Positions 24,018-36,200 of a stretch of DNA of 64,000 nucleotides are shown here, piece by piece. How positions within the stretch are numbered: the stretch's first letter is position 1; each line of letters starts with the position of its first letter. The notes beneath the pieces were generated by a model. That model worked only from the letters and a program-made list of their open reading frames with translations. It was not told where the DNA came from and did not search any database. The stretch comes from Sciurus carolinensis (taxonomy: Eukaryota; Chordata; Mammalia; Rodentia; Sciuridae): assembly GCF_902686445.1 (NCBI RefSeq), contig NC_062224.1:54187156-54251155 (forward strand). Reading direction: 5' to 3'. The position numbers were made by a program, and so were the translations under genes.

Positions 24018-24195
24018 ATTTTTTTTTTCTTTTGGTATTGCGTATTGAACCCAGGGGCACTTTACCACTGAGTTACATCTCCAGCTTTTTTATTTTGAGA
24101 TAGTGTCTCACTAAGTTGTTTAGAGTCTAAATTGCTGAGTCCCCCTGAGACCTCTGAGTGGGTGGGATTACAGGCATGTACCATCACACCCACCC
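24018..24195 (-). mobile_element. B1-dID (MEN-type) SINE
   Basis: Inverted copy: GTATTGAACCCAGGGGCAC, ATTTTGAGATAGTGTCTCAC and GGGATTACAGGCATGTACCA. The B1 part is partly diverged. Confidence 0.88.
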
Positions 24196-24399
24196 CGCCA
24201 TTTTCTTTTCTGACATCGGTCATTTGAACCTCTGCCTGATTATACCTGTCAGAGGCTTTCAATTTTATTTTATTTTTTAGAGGACTCTCTGAAGGCTGCT
24301 GTACTAGGACTTTATCTATTTCCTTCTTTGAACTAAATTGCAGGGGTTTTGTTTTAACTTAAATTCTTGAGATACGTATGTTCTAAAGCTTTTTAATCC

Positions 24400-25600
24400 C
24401 TTTAGTATGTGTATTTAGACCTAAACATTTCTCTTTCAACATGACTGGCTGTACCCCAAACTTATGGCATGTAATATTTTCATTACAATTAATTTCAGAA
24501 ATATTTTCTAGGTTCGATTTTTATTTTTCTTATTAACTTGAGAATTTTCTCTTAATCTTTCACCTTTGAGATCATAAAATGTCTTAGGGTAGACTTGGTT
24601 GATATACATTTTACTGGTGACCTTTGATCTCTGTATGCTTCTGGATATTTGTATTATTTTCTAGGTTTGGGATGTTTTCCATTATTTTCTCTTTAAATAA
24701 GCTTTATACCCCTTTGTCATGTTCAAGTCCTTTTTGAACTCCAGTAACTTGAATGTTTTCTTTTAGAGATATCTCAAAGTTCCCATGAACTTTCTTTATT
24801 CCTCTTCATTCTTTTTTTCCTCCTGTGTTTTTTCAAAGTTTTTTTTTTAGCTCACAGATCCTTGTTTGATTTATTCTACTATTGATACCTTCTCTAATGT
24901 TTTCGATTTTGCTTACTATATTTTCAGTTTAAGGATATTTTTAAATTGCTTCCATCTCTCTGTAAGGATTCTCTGTTAAGAATATTGAAACATTTCTCTG
25001 TTTTCTTGAAGCTTGTTGAATTTCCTTCAAATAACAGTTTTTAAATTCTTCATCTGAGAGTTCACCACTATTAGTTACTTTCTGTTGATTTTCTGACTCT
25101 TTATTTTGACTGATGTTTTGTTTTGTTTTAAAATTATTTATTTTTCCATTCTTTCTACTCTCCCCTGCTCTCCCCAATTCCCTTCCCCTTCCTCTTCACT
25201 AGTAGTTTCTACTTCCCTGAAAATTCTTGATTCTTGCCTGCATCTGGCATGGTCTGTGCATTAAAGGGTTAGGTATTTATTCCAGTCTTTATAATTTTGC
25301 TTTGTTTGTGTTTATCTTTCCAGAAATTCTAGACTTCTTTTCTTTGAACTTTTTATCACTGCCTTTGTTTCAGCACCAGATGTCACCCTAAGTCCAGGTT
25401 TCTCACAAGTCAGTTATTGGTGTGTTGCAGTTTCAGCACTACAGGGAATTCCAAGAACTTTTTTGTCCCAAATCTACCTTTGGTGTGTTGTTCACCATGA
25501 GACTGAAAAATTCTTAAAGTCATAGTCCATTTCTGTCTGCAAGCAGTGACCTGGAGCTAGGGTAGGTACAGATTGCTCACTGTGGTCATTGGCCCACCAT
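24400..25600 (-). mobile_element. Ancient L1 (L1M/HAL1-like), inverted
   Basis: On the + strand the complement of old L1 is seen: CCCCAAACTTATGGCATGTA, TTGGGATGTTTTCCATTATT, TTAAATAAGCTTTATACCCC, and CTTGAAGCTTGTTGAATTTC. A minus-strand frame reads DEEFKNCYLKEIQQ, reminiscent of old L1 ORF1-type sequence. It is strongly decayed and the subfamily is not certain. Confidence 0.6.
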
Positions 25601-26192
25601 TATATGTTTCTTTATCTAAAACCATTTAAAGATAATATTATAGTGTTAAGTATTTAAAGGTGAAGATGTAAATTACAAGCATGAAGATGATGCAGTTATT
25701 TTAAAAATCTAATTATGTTATTTATAAAAGTGTATGACAATGATTATAGCAAATTAAGTAGTGATTAAAAATGGACTATATTATGGTACTGACTAGTTAT
25801 TGTTTTTCTTATCTGCCCACTTCAACACAATTTTAAGGGTTGTACTATATTTTTTAAATAATTACATGATAAGTGGAAAAAAACTATTATGAATTCAATT
25901 CAGTCTACTGTCAGTAGATCTATTTTTCATCTAATGAGTATTCTTACAAGTGATTTAGATGAGTTAAAAATGGATAATAAGTAGACACTTCACTGTTCCT
26001 TTAATAGTAATAATGTCTTTATTGCCACCCAGTCTAAAAGGTGTTTAGTAAGAAAAGATATGAATTTAGTAAAAAAAATTCCTAAGAAAAGATATGAAAA
26101 TGTGCTGTTGTTGAAAAGTTTAAAGAAGACAAAAGTAAACCAAACAAAACTGAGGAAGAACATAAAGGAATGAAACTACTCAAAAACATTCT

Positions 26193-26320
26193 GGGGCTGG
26201 GGAGATAGCTCAGGTGGTAGAGTGCTTGCCTTGCAAACATAAGGCCCTGGGTTCAATCCCCAGCACCGCAAAAAACAACAACAACAACAACAAAAAAAAA
26301 AAAACAACAACAAAAACCAT
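26193..26320 (+). mobile_element. ID SINE, first of two in tandem
   Basis: GGGGCTGGGGAGATAGCTCA to TTCAATCCCCAGCACC with a (CAA)n and A-rich tail. AAAACATTCT-type sequence precedes it (26183-26192) and follows its tail (26315-26323). Confidence 0.95.
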
Positions 26321-26326
26321 TCTGAA

Positions 26327-26409
26327 GGGCTGGGGATATAACTCAGTTGTACAGTGCTTGCCAAACATGTGTAAGGTCCTGAGTTTGGTCCCAGCACCAC
26401 AAAATAAAA
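26327..26409 (+). mobile_element. ID SINE, second of two in tandem
   Basis: GGGCTGGGGATATAACTCAG to TTGGTCCCAGCACC with a short A-rich tail. It is followed by a third copy of the AAAACATTCT target word (26406-26415). Confidence 0.93.
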
Positions 26410-26849
26410 CATTCTAGAACCCCCAAAAGTATGGCAGACAGGCCTCAAAACACCATCCATTTAATTCCTCAGGAGTGAAATTCTGACATCAGGAGTGACT
26501 GTATCTTTGGCACCCTCCTACAGATAACATTATGTAAGGGGCATTTTCAGCTATCTTCTCAGCTATCTTCAGTGAACCTGATCGCACAGGTCACACCCAA
26601 GCAAGGTTTGGTAGAAGCAATTCTTTTATAACAAGGTGTAGAGCTCTCTGCTGGCTTGAGGTAGATTTTATCTGTGCAACTAAGGGTAGATTGTATTTCT
26701 AAAGAAATACAAACTCTATACTTTGAAGCAGTGTTTTTCACTTTTATTCCTAATGAAAATTGATATTTGGTGGGAGATTATGCTTTCTGAAATGTCTGGG
26801 CTACAAGTGCCATATTGCCATTAAATATGGGTCCTAATGAAAGCAGATC

Positions 26850-27180
26850 TGCAATTCTGCCAGACACAGAGACATTTATTAAACACACAACACTAATGTA
26901 CACAAGAGTCCTCTGGAGAGGTCAGAGCATGTGCAGCTTGCTACCTGGGTAGGTGCTTGGCTACACCTTTCATGAAAGGTCCGTGTGAAACAAACACAAA
27001 GGAGGCAGGATTCTGTGCCTAATTGTTGGCAGCAGGCACGGAGACTGGATGCAGTGACCGGATACAACATTGTCCATCCTTGCCTGAGTCTTACCTAGTG
27101 GCTGGATGCAGTACTGTCCATCCTTGCCTGAGTCTTCCCTTTTTAAAATATGGGCATATTCTCTGATGTCCTAGCCTGTT
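26850..27180 (-). mobile_element. Possible LTR-like sequence
   Basis: GCCAGACACAGAGACATTTA is the complement of AATAAATGTCTCTGTGTCTGGC-like R-region sequence seen in rodent retroviral LTRs. The remainder is not recognised, so this is tentative. Confidence 0.3.
27060..27137. repeat. 44-bp tandem duplication
   Basis: TGTCCATCCTTGCCTGAGTC begins at 27071 and again at 27115, with GGATACAACAT/GGATGCAGTAC before each. The two units differ at a few bases. Confidence 0.93.
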
Positions 27181-27510
27181 GATTACAGTATGGTTTTTGT
27201 TTAGAGTTTGCATTTCATCCCTACTGTACTGTTTTTCTCTTAGCTTTATTTGATGCAAATCAAAAGGTGTTAGGAAAATCTACCTGAGTAAGGAAAATGT
27301 CACAAAGAGAATATAGGGCACACATGTGAAGCAGATACATTCTTAGAATGGTCAAGTAAGTTATTCTGAAGACCTAGTGCACAGTTTTCCAAGGTGTTTA
27401 TGGGCCTTCAAGTGGCTTCCTTTGTGAGTTGTCCAGTTTGTCTTGTGGTGCTATGTATAGTCAGGAGTCTTATTCTGTCCATATTCTGTTGGCCGGCAGC
27501 TGGCAAAACA

Positions 27511-27532
27511 TTTTTTTTTTTTTTTTTTTTTG
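27511..27532. repeat. Poly(T) tract
   Basis: About 22 T, without a SINE body attached. Confidence 0.95.
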
Positions 27533-27747
27533 CCAGAAAACCCCTGTCTAATTCTTTTATTCTTGGCAGGTTTATTTACTTTTTTATGGTTTCTCCCCCA
27601 GATAGTTTCCAATTGGGACCCAAAATAAGGCAGTTTTCTAAGTCTTGTGTTGTTGAAGGCAAAGAGGCTATTATTGTCTCTGTGGCACCCAAGTACAACC
27701 TATTCTCTGAGTTTCCCACAAGTGTATAAACAGTTTTTAAGGGGATA

Positions 27748-27935
27748 TCAGTTCAGTGTGGTGGCTCATACCTGTAGTTCCAGCTAGTTGGGAGGCCAAG
27801 GCAAGAGGATCACTTGAGCCCAGGAGTTTGGCACCACCTGGGCAACATAGTAAACACTTCTATCAAAAGGCCAACAAAGAAATAAATAAACAAATAAATA
27901 AATATAAAAGAAAAAAGAATAAAACCCATAAAAAC
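27748..27935 (+). mobile_element. 7SL-derived SINE monomer (B1/Alu-like)
   Basis: GTGTGGTGGCTCATACCTGT, GGATCACTTGAGCCCAGGAG and GGGCAACATAG, followed by an (AAATA)n-rich tail. It resembles a proto-B1 or left Alu monomer and has no tRNA-like half. Confidence 0.8.
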
Positions 27936-28315
27936 AAACAAAAACCACAGATAAAGGGACATTGTATTCAAGTGAGTTAAAATGCTAGTTCAGGGAGTTC
28001 TCTAATTAATTAGCCTACACCTTATCTTAAAATTCTCATTAAGCCAACATAGCATCTCATCCTCCAAAGAAAAAGACGTAGCTTTAGTTGATTTAGATGT
28101 CATTATAAAAATGTTGAGAGAAGTACAGTTATGAAATGTATGACTGTATGGAGAATGAGTGTGTTATGATTCTATATAAAATAAAATGCTGTTTTGATGT
28201 TTTACATATGTAAGCATATCTATATGCTTTACATAGAAATGCTTCGGCAAGACTCAAGGCTCATTTTTTATGATTGAATTGATAGCATTTATAATTATTT
28301 TATTTTTAAATATAG

Positions 28316-28463
28316 CAAGATCAACTTTACACTTGGGCTGCAGTCAGTCAACCCACGCACTCACTGGATTACACAGAAGGGCAGTTTCCCAGGCGAGCCC
28401 CATCTATGTGGCCACCATCAAGACCTCCTGATGAAGAACACAGCCCCAAGGATGCAGAAACAG
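28316..28463 (+). CDS. FMN2: FMN2 internal exon A (N-terminal regulatory region)
   Basis: This 148-nt coding exon belongs to formin-2, an actin nucleator that assembles straight actin filaments and acts in oocyte meiosis and neurons. The reading frame gives 49 codons plus one base, beginning [12 protein letters not shown] and ending SPKDAET, which I recognise as formin-2 sequence N-terminal to FH1. The acceptor is TTTTTAAATATAG and the donor is CAG|GTAGGC. The last base G pairs with AA of the next exon to give Glu, so the splice phase agrees. The segment is Pro/Ser-rich and probably disordered ([17 protein letters not shown]) with no catalytic motif. The acceptor pyrimidine tract is weak and AT-rich. 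The start codon is far upstream, outside the window. Confidence 0.93.
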
Positions 28464-29459
28464 GTAGGCTATGGGACAGTAATTGTTCTGAGAGTGTGTA
28501 TCTTAATGAGTCATCGAAGTACTTAGTGGGTGTGCTTCTCTTCTGGGTATTTTTTAGAATATAATCTGTAGGTAACCCAATTAAAATCACTGGGAAGGTT
28601 ATGAAATTGAAGATTCTTATGCCTCATGCTCAAGACTGTTGAGTAAGAATTCCAGGGAATAGGATACTGGAATTCTTCACTAATTGATGTGTGTACTGAA
28701 GTTCAGGAAACACTGCCTTCATGCATCTCTGCTGGAACCACCACTAAAGGTTGAAGCTCCATATCTTATTTGAGTTAAAATGACCCTGAGAGGACATTTC
28801 AATCTGTTGCTTTCAAAAGATGGCTGGCACCTTACCTCTTCCCTCTGAATCTCTTTATTTACTGCTTCCTTCTTACTTAGTTTTTTTCTTTCCTTGTAGA
28901 GGTAACTGAGAGAGGCAAAATAGAGATATAATTTTATTAACTCTCAATTTTAAATTATTTTTAAATTGTACAGCATTCAGATATAGTCTTTTTTTTCTTT
29001 AAAATTTTTCTTCCTTTTCTTTTCTTGGATCCTTTTACTATCTTAAACTACTTTCTGTTATTGTTTGGGAAGATAGTGTGAGATTGGCATCAGTGTTATT
29101 TGGAGTTCAGTAAAATAATTATCTCTAAACCAGAATCTGGGAAGGCATTTTGTATTATTATTCCGAATTGAGAATCATATTTGTGCAACAATGCTTTATA
29201 CAATTTGTTTACTTTATCCCTTGTTTTTCCTTCATTTTGTCATAATGAATACCCAACTTCCTCTTGGTGAACTGACTAGAAAGAAATACTGACTTCTAAT
29301 GTGTGAGTGAAGAGTAAATAGAAGGGTATCATTGCTATTTGTAGATCTCTCAACACCAAATTTTTCTAAATGGTAGCATGGATATTAAGAATTTTGTCAC
29401 TCCCCACTTGGCTCATTGAAACTCAATTTGGACTTATAGTGAACAGTTGTAACATAGGG

Positions 29460-29645
29460 GCATGGAGCTTATGCTCTGCCCCTTAACAGCTTTGTAATCC
29501 TAGGCATATTTCCTAATTTCCACACTCTGTTTCTTCATCTAAAAAGTGGTAATGAGAATAGCATCTACTGCCTAGGGCTATTTTGGGGATTGTAGAAGTT
29601 CATGTAAAGCATTAGAATGCAGAATGCACTGCCTGATTCAGTGTA
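29460..29645 (+). mobile_element. MIR SINE
   Basis: GCATGGAGCTTATGCTCTGC, TGTTTCTTCATCTAAAAAGT and GCACTGCCTGATTCAGTG lie in MIR order, followed by a short (AAT)n-like stretch at 29655-29685. Confidence 0.75.
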
Positions 29646-31061
29646 TTTGCTATAATTATAATAATAATTATTATTATATATCTATTTCATGTCATTATCT
29701 TTCTCAATGAGTTCCCTTTAAAATCAACAGTGACCCACAGCGTCAAAGGTATTCTAGGCCCTGCCCAAAGTTTTGCATAGGGAACCCAACTACCTCTTTT
29801 TTTTCCCAGTCTCTGGGTTACATGTTTATTCTGTACTTCTTTCCCCCATTGCCCTCAGTGGGAGCCTACACTCAACACTGTACGTCCCTTTTTAAATGTC
29901 CAGTGCTTTTAACACACTGCTTAGTATTCACAAGGTGGGCTATACTCCCTGGAATCTATAACATGAGAGATAGAATGTGGAAAATCTGTTCCGAGTAGAA
30001 CTGTGTTTATCAAAACACTCACAGAGAGCAGTTGATCAGGGCTGAGGTAGATTTCCTTAAAGCAAAGAGCTTCAGATATGAGAGGAATCTAACATGATGA
30101 CACCTGAAAATAAAGCAAGTAATTACAAGCACTTTTAAAAGGAAAAGCACACAACTAATTGTATTAGTCCCTTTATATGCACTACTGTATTTATGTCAAA
30201 AGTTTATTGTTAAGAAATTTGTAGGAATAAGATGTAGTATAATCAACCAGTTTCTTGGAGAGTCCTTTAACATTTGTTCATAACCTGTGTTTGTGTCATT
30301 GATTAGGATGATATTTTGATTTTTTTTCTTTCCTACTGTTTTTTTTCTCACCCTTTCTAACTGAAACATCTATATTATCCTCTAAATTTTGGAGCACTTT
30401 ACAAAAGTCATGAAACATTTTAAGTTCCTGGTAAGTAAGTGGAGGGGCACTTGATTGAAAGTTAATTGGAAGTGTTAATCTGAATTTTAGTTTGGTGAAG
30501 AGGATAGTTGGAATTGATACCAAGGAGTTTATAACCTAGATTTTTGATGTAGCTTGAGAAATATCAGAGCTAATAATTTTTAATACAATAACTTGTCTTC
30601 TTTTAAAATATGCACTCTTAAAGAGGATGATAGAGGTAAGTAGAAAGAAATTTAACATAGTGACTCCAATTGATCTTTTATCTATCCCAATAGCTATAGA
30701 ACATTCTTTTGTCCACAGTGATCTAGTGGTGTTTTCTGGACTTCTCCTGCTGTTAACCCTATGACATTTAGAAAGATACTTCATTGGGCAGTCTTATTCT
30801 CAAGAAGCCATATCACTCCCTCCTCTGCTTGGACAGTCAATTACGAGTGAGAATTTGAATATTATAGAAAAACTTGCATAAGGTCTAATGTTGTATATCA
30901 ACTGTGAATTTTGATAATGTAATTACTAATGTAGTAAACTGTTTGCTATATACTTAACTGGTCAACATTATTGTGTAGTGACATGATTAAAATCACTCAG
31001 TGCAACATGTGTCCCCTTTCAATTTGAATTTAAAGTAAAATAGTTCAATTACGTTTTTCTT

Positions 31062-31270
31062 TTTCTTTTTCTTTTGCAGTGCTGGGAATAGAACCCAGGG
31101 CCTCATATATGCTAGGCAAGTTTTCTGCCACTGAGCTACATCCCATCCCTTTTTTATTTTATTTTGAGACTGGATCCCACTAAGTTGCTGAGACTGGACT
31201 CAAATTTGCCTTTTTCCTGCCTTAGCCTCCCTGGTAGATGGAGTTACAGATTGTACCACTATGCCCAGTA
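31062..31270 (-). mobile_element. ID-type head plus B1 body SINE (MEN-like)
   Basis: Inverted copy: GCAGTGCTGGGAATAGAACC, ATATGCTAGGCAAGTTTTCT, CACTGAGCTACATCC, then GAGACTGGATCCCACTAAGT and a diverged B1 end. The tRNA half is ID-like (GCTAGGCAAG) rather than the usual shortened dID. Confidence 0.82.
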
Positions 31271-31722
31271 ACTTTACTTCTTTTAGAAGAAGACAGACTT
31301 GCAGGTCCATCTTAGAAAATCAAGAACTTTTTTTGACCTCTTTTTTCCTTCCAGCTCTTTTGAAAAATTGCTCATTAATTCACATGTCCAGCTAATTCAG
31401 ATGTATTCTCTGTTTTTTCACGTATCTCACTTTAATTTTTTTCATGACACCATCTGTAAAAGAGTTTTTTCTTTACCTTCATATATTAATGAAAGAACTA
31501 ACCCTTCTTCATATGAGTTTGAAGTACTAAGGCTGAGGTGATATCTTGATGCTGCCTCTTACCAATGAGCTACAGTGTGAATCCTTGCTTCCCTCCTGGC
31601 ACTCTGTGCAGTCCACATGCTTCCACGGATGGGCTTATGATATATCAGCTGACCTTGTGAATTCTATAGAAGGCCTCCTGGAAGCACGGGCTGGCTGGAA
31701 AGGAAGTTAGGCCGTGATGTGC

Positions 31723-31744
31723 TCTATTATTATTATTATTATTG
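31723..31744. repeat. (ATT)n microsatellite
   Basis: Seven ATT units. Confidence 0.95.
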
Positions 31745-32069
31745 GTGATGGAAGCATTTATAAGAAAACCTTCTCAATTACCTTGTTTTCTCTTTATGTC
31801 TCCTTACATATAGGATGCAACCACCCCACCCCACCCCTGGTTGTTTTCTTTTCTGGAGCCCTGTGATATTTTATTTATATTTCCATCATTTGCAGTATCT
31901 ATGAATCATAATTTTATTTCTTTTTACATACATACCTTCCTGTAGAACCCCATCATTTTAAGACCTTTTGGCACATACTAAATACTTAAATATTTGAATG
32001 AATGAATGAAGATCTTTATATTGGAAAAGATTTAAATAGCTACTTAACAGACAAGTGAAAGATTAGAGG

Positions 32070-32300
32070 GAATTTTTTTTTTTTATTGTTAGTTCTATTT
32101 AGTTATACATGATAGCAGAATGCATTTTGATTCATTGTACGGAGATAGAGTATGACTTTTCATTTCTATGGTTGTAAACAATGTAGAGTCACACCATTCA
32201 TATAATCATACATGCACATAGGGTAAAGAAGTTTGTCTTATTCCACCATCTTTCCTCCTGCCCCTGTTCCCTCCCCTTCTCTCTTTTCCTAGAAGGAAAG
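32070..32300 (-). mobile_element. L1 3'-end fragment, inverted
   Basis: T run, then AGTTATACATGATAGCAGAA, TGATTCATTGTACGGAGATA and ATCATACATGCACATAGGGT. This is the complement of the ACCCTATGTGCATGTATGAT-type L1 3' UTR, matching the style of 42770-42945. Confidence 0.6.
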
Positions 32301-32469
32301 TTTTATGTGTGTGCGCAAACAGTTCCTTGACCAATTTAAAGGTTCAAGTACCAAGTTTTAAAGGTCATTTGATGGCTGTATACAAAATCAAAGAGATAAT
32401 AAACGTGAGTCTTAAAATTCATGGAGGACAAAATCAAACTGTGTAGACATGAATAGGAATGTTATCAAT

Positions 32470-32566
32470 CTTCCCCTCCCCACCTCCCCCAGTGCTGGGG
32501 ATTGAACCCAGGGTCTTGATGCTTGCAAGGCAAGCACTCTACCAACTGAGCTATATCCCCAGCCCT
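32470..32566 (-). mobile_element. ID SINE
   Basis: Inverted core with near-consensus sequence: GTGCTGGGGATTGAACCC, GCTTGCAAGGCAAGCACTCT and ACTGAGCTATATCCCCAGCC. Confidence 0.95.
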
Positions 32567-32698
32567 ATCAGTCTTATTTCATCAATGGAAAATCAAATCC
32601 CTTACCTTTCTTTGACAATGTCAATGCCCAGAGAGCAAGTGGAACATTGATTTTTAGAAAGGCAATCCAGGTACAGAAAATTCTAGAATAAAAAAAAA

Positions 32699-32728
32699 AT
32701 GTATGTATGTATGCATATATGTATGTAT
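32699..32728. repeat. (TGTA)n microsatellite
   Basis: Imperfect TGTA units behind an A run and immediately before an ID element. Confidence 0.88.
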
Positions 32729-32731
32729 ACA

Positions 32732-32825
32732 TGACTTGGAGTGTAGCTCAGAGGTAGAACACTTGCCTAGTGTGCACAAGGTCCTGGGTTGGATACCCAG
32801 TTGTGCAAAAAGAGAAAGAAAGAAA
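32732..32825 (+). mobile_element. ID SINE, diverged
   Basis: GACTTGGAGTGTAGCTCAGA, ACACTTGCCTAGTGTGCACA and GGTTGGATACCCAG, followed by a (GAAA)n tail. Confidence 0.88.
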
Positions 32826-33299
32826 TTATATGGAAGGTGATCTGGTAGAAATAAGACAGAAAATTTTTCTGCAGATATCCTAAAAAAAAAAAAAGTCTGT
32901 TTCCATGCTGGCTGGATGAATTGAAACCCACCTTTGCTCTACAAAGGATCTGAATAGATTTTAAATATCTGTGTCTAAAAGGATCACAAAAGGAAATGGA
33001 TCAACTCAAAGAAATTTAGAACAGAACAATAAAATGAAACAAAGTTAAGCTTGAACACTGAAATCTAAGAAATTCCTACAGTTTATTTAGAGGTGATTGG
33101 AAATTTATCATTTAGGTTCAAAGAAGAAGGGGGAATATGAACAATTCTGTATCATTCTCAGTGTCCATGAGAAACACAACTTTGATGGCCTCTAATAACC
33201 ATTCCCCACAAAAAAATGCTTCTGATGGTCCCTAAGGAAAGAGATTTTGTGTGATGTAATACAATTGTAGTATCATCAACTTGTTTACATGTTTTGTCT

Positions 33300-33317
33300 A
33301 CATGTTTTAAAACATGT
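33300..33317. repeat. Perfect 18-bp palindrome
   Basis: ACATGTTTTAAAACATGT is its own complement. A similar half-site (ACATGTTTT) lies 14 bp upstream. Confidence 0.97.
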
Positions 33318-34594
33318 TCATAGGAATTCTGTGACGGAGGGTGATTTGATAGCGTTCTATCCCTCTGAGCTACTCACTTAATCTAAAGATAAAAGGTACT
33401 AGAGTAGATGAACTGTGTTTCCAGCAGAGATTGCGTGTGTGTATGTGTATGTATTTAGGGGCCAGTAAAACTGAATAATTTCTCTTTTGCTAGCTGAATT
33501 CTGGGGGCGGATATCTTTTGTTGACAGTGAGGAGCAGATTTATGCTCTTAAATAGATAAGTAAGCAGAACATAGGTGATCCCATTTAGGAAAATTTAAAC
33601 CCCATTTTCATTTCTTGAGGATGTAGCATATCAGATTAAAAACATACACCATTTATTAGGTGATCCAATCATAAGGAAGGTAAACTGTTTAAGTGAATTT
33701 TAATGAATTTTCTTTCAATTAAATTTATTAGACCTGAGTCAAATTAATGTATACCATTAAACAAGCTGAATTTAATAATTTTACATGTATTTTAAAATTT
33801 ACATTTAAGTAAATTTTACATTCAGTAAATTTACATTAAGTAAATTTAAGTAAAATGTATTTTTTACTTAAAATGTAAACCTGCTTAAGACCACTTATTT
33901 TTAGAAGGTGTAGTTGATATAGTTGAAAGGGGAAATTTTATTTTCCTTTTTTATCAAAGATGTGTATCTTGTTCATTATCTCATTGCTCTCTCTACAAAT
34001 ATGAAACTCATATGCTTTTTTCTTGTGAGTGATGGGCTTATTTTATGATAAAGAAATTACTTCTGAAACTATTAGAATTGTATGTATCCCAGATTTTAGC
34101 TTATGCTCAGAATTGTGGGAAGTAACTTTTTAAAAAAATGGAATATTTAAAGTTCTGTCAGGAATTTCTCTTTCCCTTTTTTCTTCATAGTGATTTAAAA
34201 CACAAAACAGTTTAGTTTCTTAAATTTTAAAAAGGGCGAGTGAAGAAGGTGGCAGTTTTTTTATCGCACTGTTTAGAGCTCTCTCACTGAGTTATTCTCT
34301 AAAAAAGAACCATTCTACTGGATGAATATTTAGTGGAGATTGCCTGTCAGTTCCAGAGCTGGGTTTGAGGCAATTCTCAAAGTGCCCCTGGATCCTGGGA
34401 GGAGTAGAGGGTTGGTAACAAGCAAATTGGCTTCTATCAGGGGTGGTCACTTTCATCTAGGGACACTGATGAGTGTTAAGACAAAACTGAGTTCTCAAAT
34501 CTACCTGCGTGGTGATTCTAGTGTGGAGCCAGTTCACTTATTTGTTTCTACCATGCCAACTTTTCTAGGCTACTTTCACCGTAACTTGGGCTTT

Positions 34595-34726
34595 TCTTTA
34601 TTCCTTTTTCTTCCTATACTTTCTTTACCCTATTTTTTTCTCTTTTATTCTCTATTATTTTTCTTCTATTTCTTTCTTTTTTTTTTTTGCTTAGTTGTTT
34701 TCATTCACTTATACTTTTTTTTGTAG
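34595..34726. repeat. T/C-rich low-complexity tract
   Basis: About 130 bp of mostly T and C with few purines. No element body is recognised. Confidence 0.85.
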
Positions 34727-35689
34727 TAGTTAGTCCATGTATCTCTTTGGTTTTAAAATCCCGATACTCTAGATTCCTACATTCCAGCTTCTGATTTTGA
34801 AGAGAGCATTTCGAGATATAAATTTCTCTTAAGTGTTTGAACACACAACTTCAAGGAAATGAAGAGAACAGTGCAAGGGATAAAGGGTAGAATGGGAGAA
34901 TGAATTCCATTTAAGTAAGTATTGGAGTAGAGGAAAACGGGGAATTTGGGTGTAGGTGTTCAGAATGTTTGATGAATGACCTTTCTAATAAGCATTGTTT
35001 TCTAAATACATTGTTCCAATAAACTGCACTTGTTCTTATTGACCACCGGACCTCAGAAGTTTGGTTTTGGGGACAAATTACCCAGTCATAGACTATAGAA
35101 AAAAAGCTATGAAGCACTATAAGCATTTCTAATGTAAAGAACTACTAGGAGATCCCTTGAGTGTTTTTGTGCTATTGAAATAGAAACAAGAAAATAAATT
35201 TTCTTCCATGTGTACAAAACCAGGATTTGTCTTGAATCTATTATTTGGGAGGATTTGGAAATAATGAAAAATAGTAGAAAACAAGATTCTTACAGATTTG
35301 GGATTCGCTTTCTTAACTGTTGGCTAGCTTTGATGTTAAAAGTCTTTATTCAAATTTGGTTAACTCTGGTGTTAAATTCTGAGTAGGGAAGGATCTATTT
35401 TTGATTGACTAAGTGAAACACAATGTTGTCTGGAAAAATGGTTGTATTTTAAGTTCACTTGTTTATGTTCTCTGTCACCATGACATGTATTGGTGACATG
35501 CTGTTCTCAATGGTTTTGTTGTAAAAGAATACTCTTAGCTAAAGTTCAGGAAATAGCCAAAGACAAGGTGTATCTCTGCTGCCTCTTAATAAAGTCCTTA
35601 CTCTCTTTCCCTACCTAGCTTACCCCACTTTTCATGGTGGCAACTAGTCTTGACCATTCTTTTGATCTTTCACTTATTCTTTTATTCAT

Positions 35690-36200
35690 TTCTATAATTG
35701 CTCAGTAAGTATTTTAAGCACCTGCTATGTGCCAGATGTTTGGGAATATGACAGGGGAATAATTCTGACACCAGCCTCTGCTTTCATGGAACGTATGTTC
35801 TAGTGGAATATGAGAGATAATGAATAGGCACACCAAGTGAATTATGGAGTATATGATGTGATGGTCCATGTTATGAAGAAAGTAAGGACTGGAAATATGG
35901 AGTGTTGAGGGTAAGGGGTTGTTACTCTAAATTGAGTGCTCTGGGAGGCTGGAGCAAAGTCCTGAGGGATCAAGGAAGCAGGGCATGCAGCTATCTTGAA
36001 GAAGAATGAGCACTCTGGGCTGTAAAGAAGAGTTGCTGTGGCTTTGGAGGCCTGGTGGAGGGGGCAATCACTGGAATATTAGAGGATGGCAGGCTGGCCA
36101 GGGTGGCTGGAACATAGTGAGCAAGGGGAAAAGGCAAAGGAAGTTAAACCTATTCGGTAGCATAGGCAGATCAACCAAGACCCAGGGGTCTGTGATGAGA
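35690..36200 (-). mobile_element. Ancient interspersed repeat resembling inverted L2 3' end
   Basis: AAGCACCTGCTATGTGCCAG, CTCTGCTTTCATGGAACGTA and GGAATATGAGAGATAATGAA follow the classic ancient mammalian TATTGAGCACCTACTATGTG repeat. The family beyond the first 130 bp is uncertain. The open frame at 36006-36206 lies within it and is not a gene. Confidence 0.55.

Larger units (their letters stand above)
1..28315 (+). other. FMN2: FMN2 intron upstream of exon A (5' end outside window)
   Basis: This is inferred to be intronic because it precedes an internal FMN2 exon and holds no recognisable exon. It is packed with repeats, listed separately. I recognise nothing in these stretches: 1-1158, 1210-1330, 2666-4271, 5766-6734, 6955-8622, 8770-9400, 10431-11130, 11791-12059, 12216-13569, 13736-14816, 15169-16119, 25601-26180 and 27936-28315. 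Stretches near 7.0-7.6 kb and 7.7-8.6 kb have the texture of decayed LTR or L2 sequence, but I cannot assign them. An upstream FMN2 exon too short or diverged for me to notice could still lie here. Confidence 0.75.

Noticed and set aside
34340..34726. 128-codon open frame ending in Phe/Leu-rich sequence
   Set aside because: The hydrophobic end comes from a T/C-rich low-complexity tract and is not a membrane protein.
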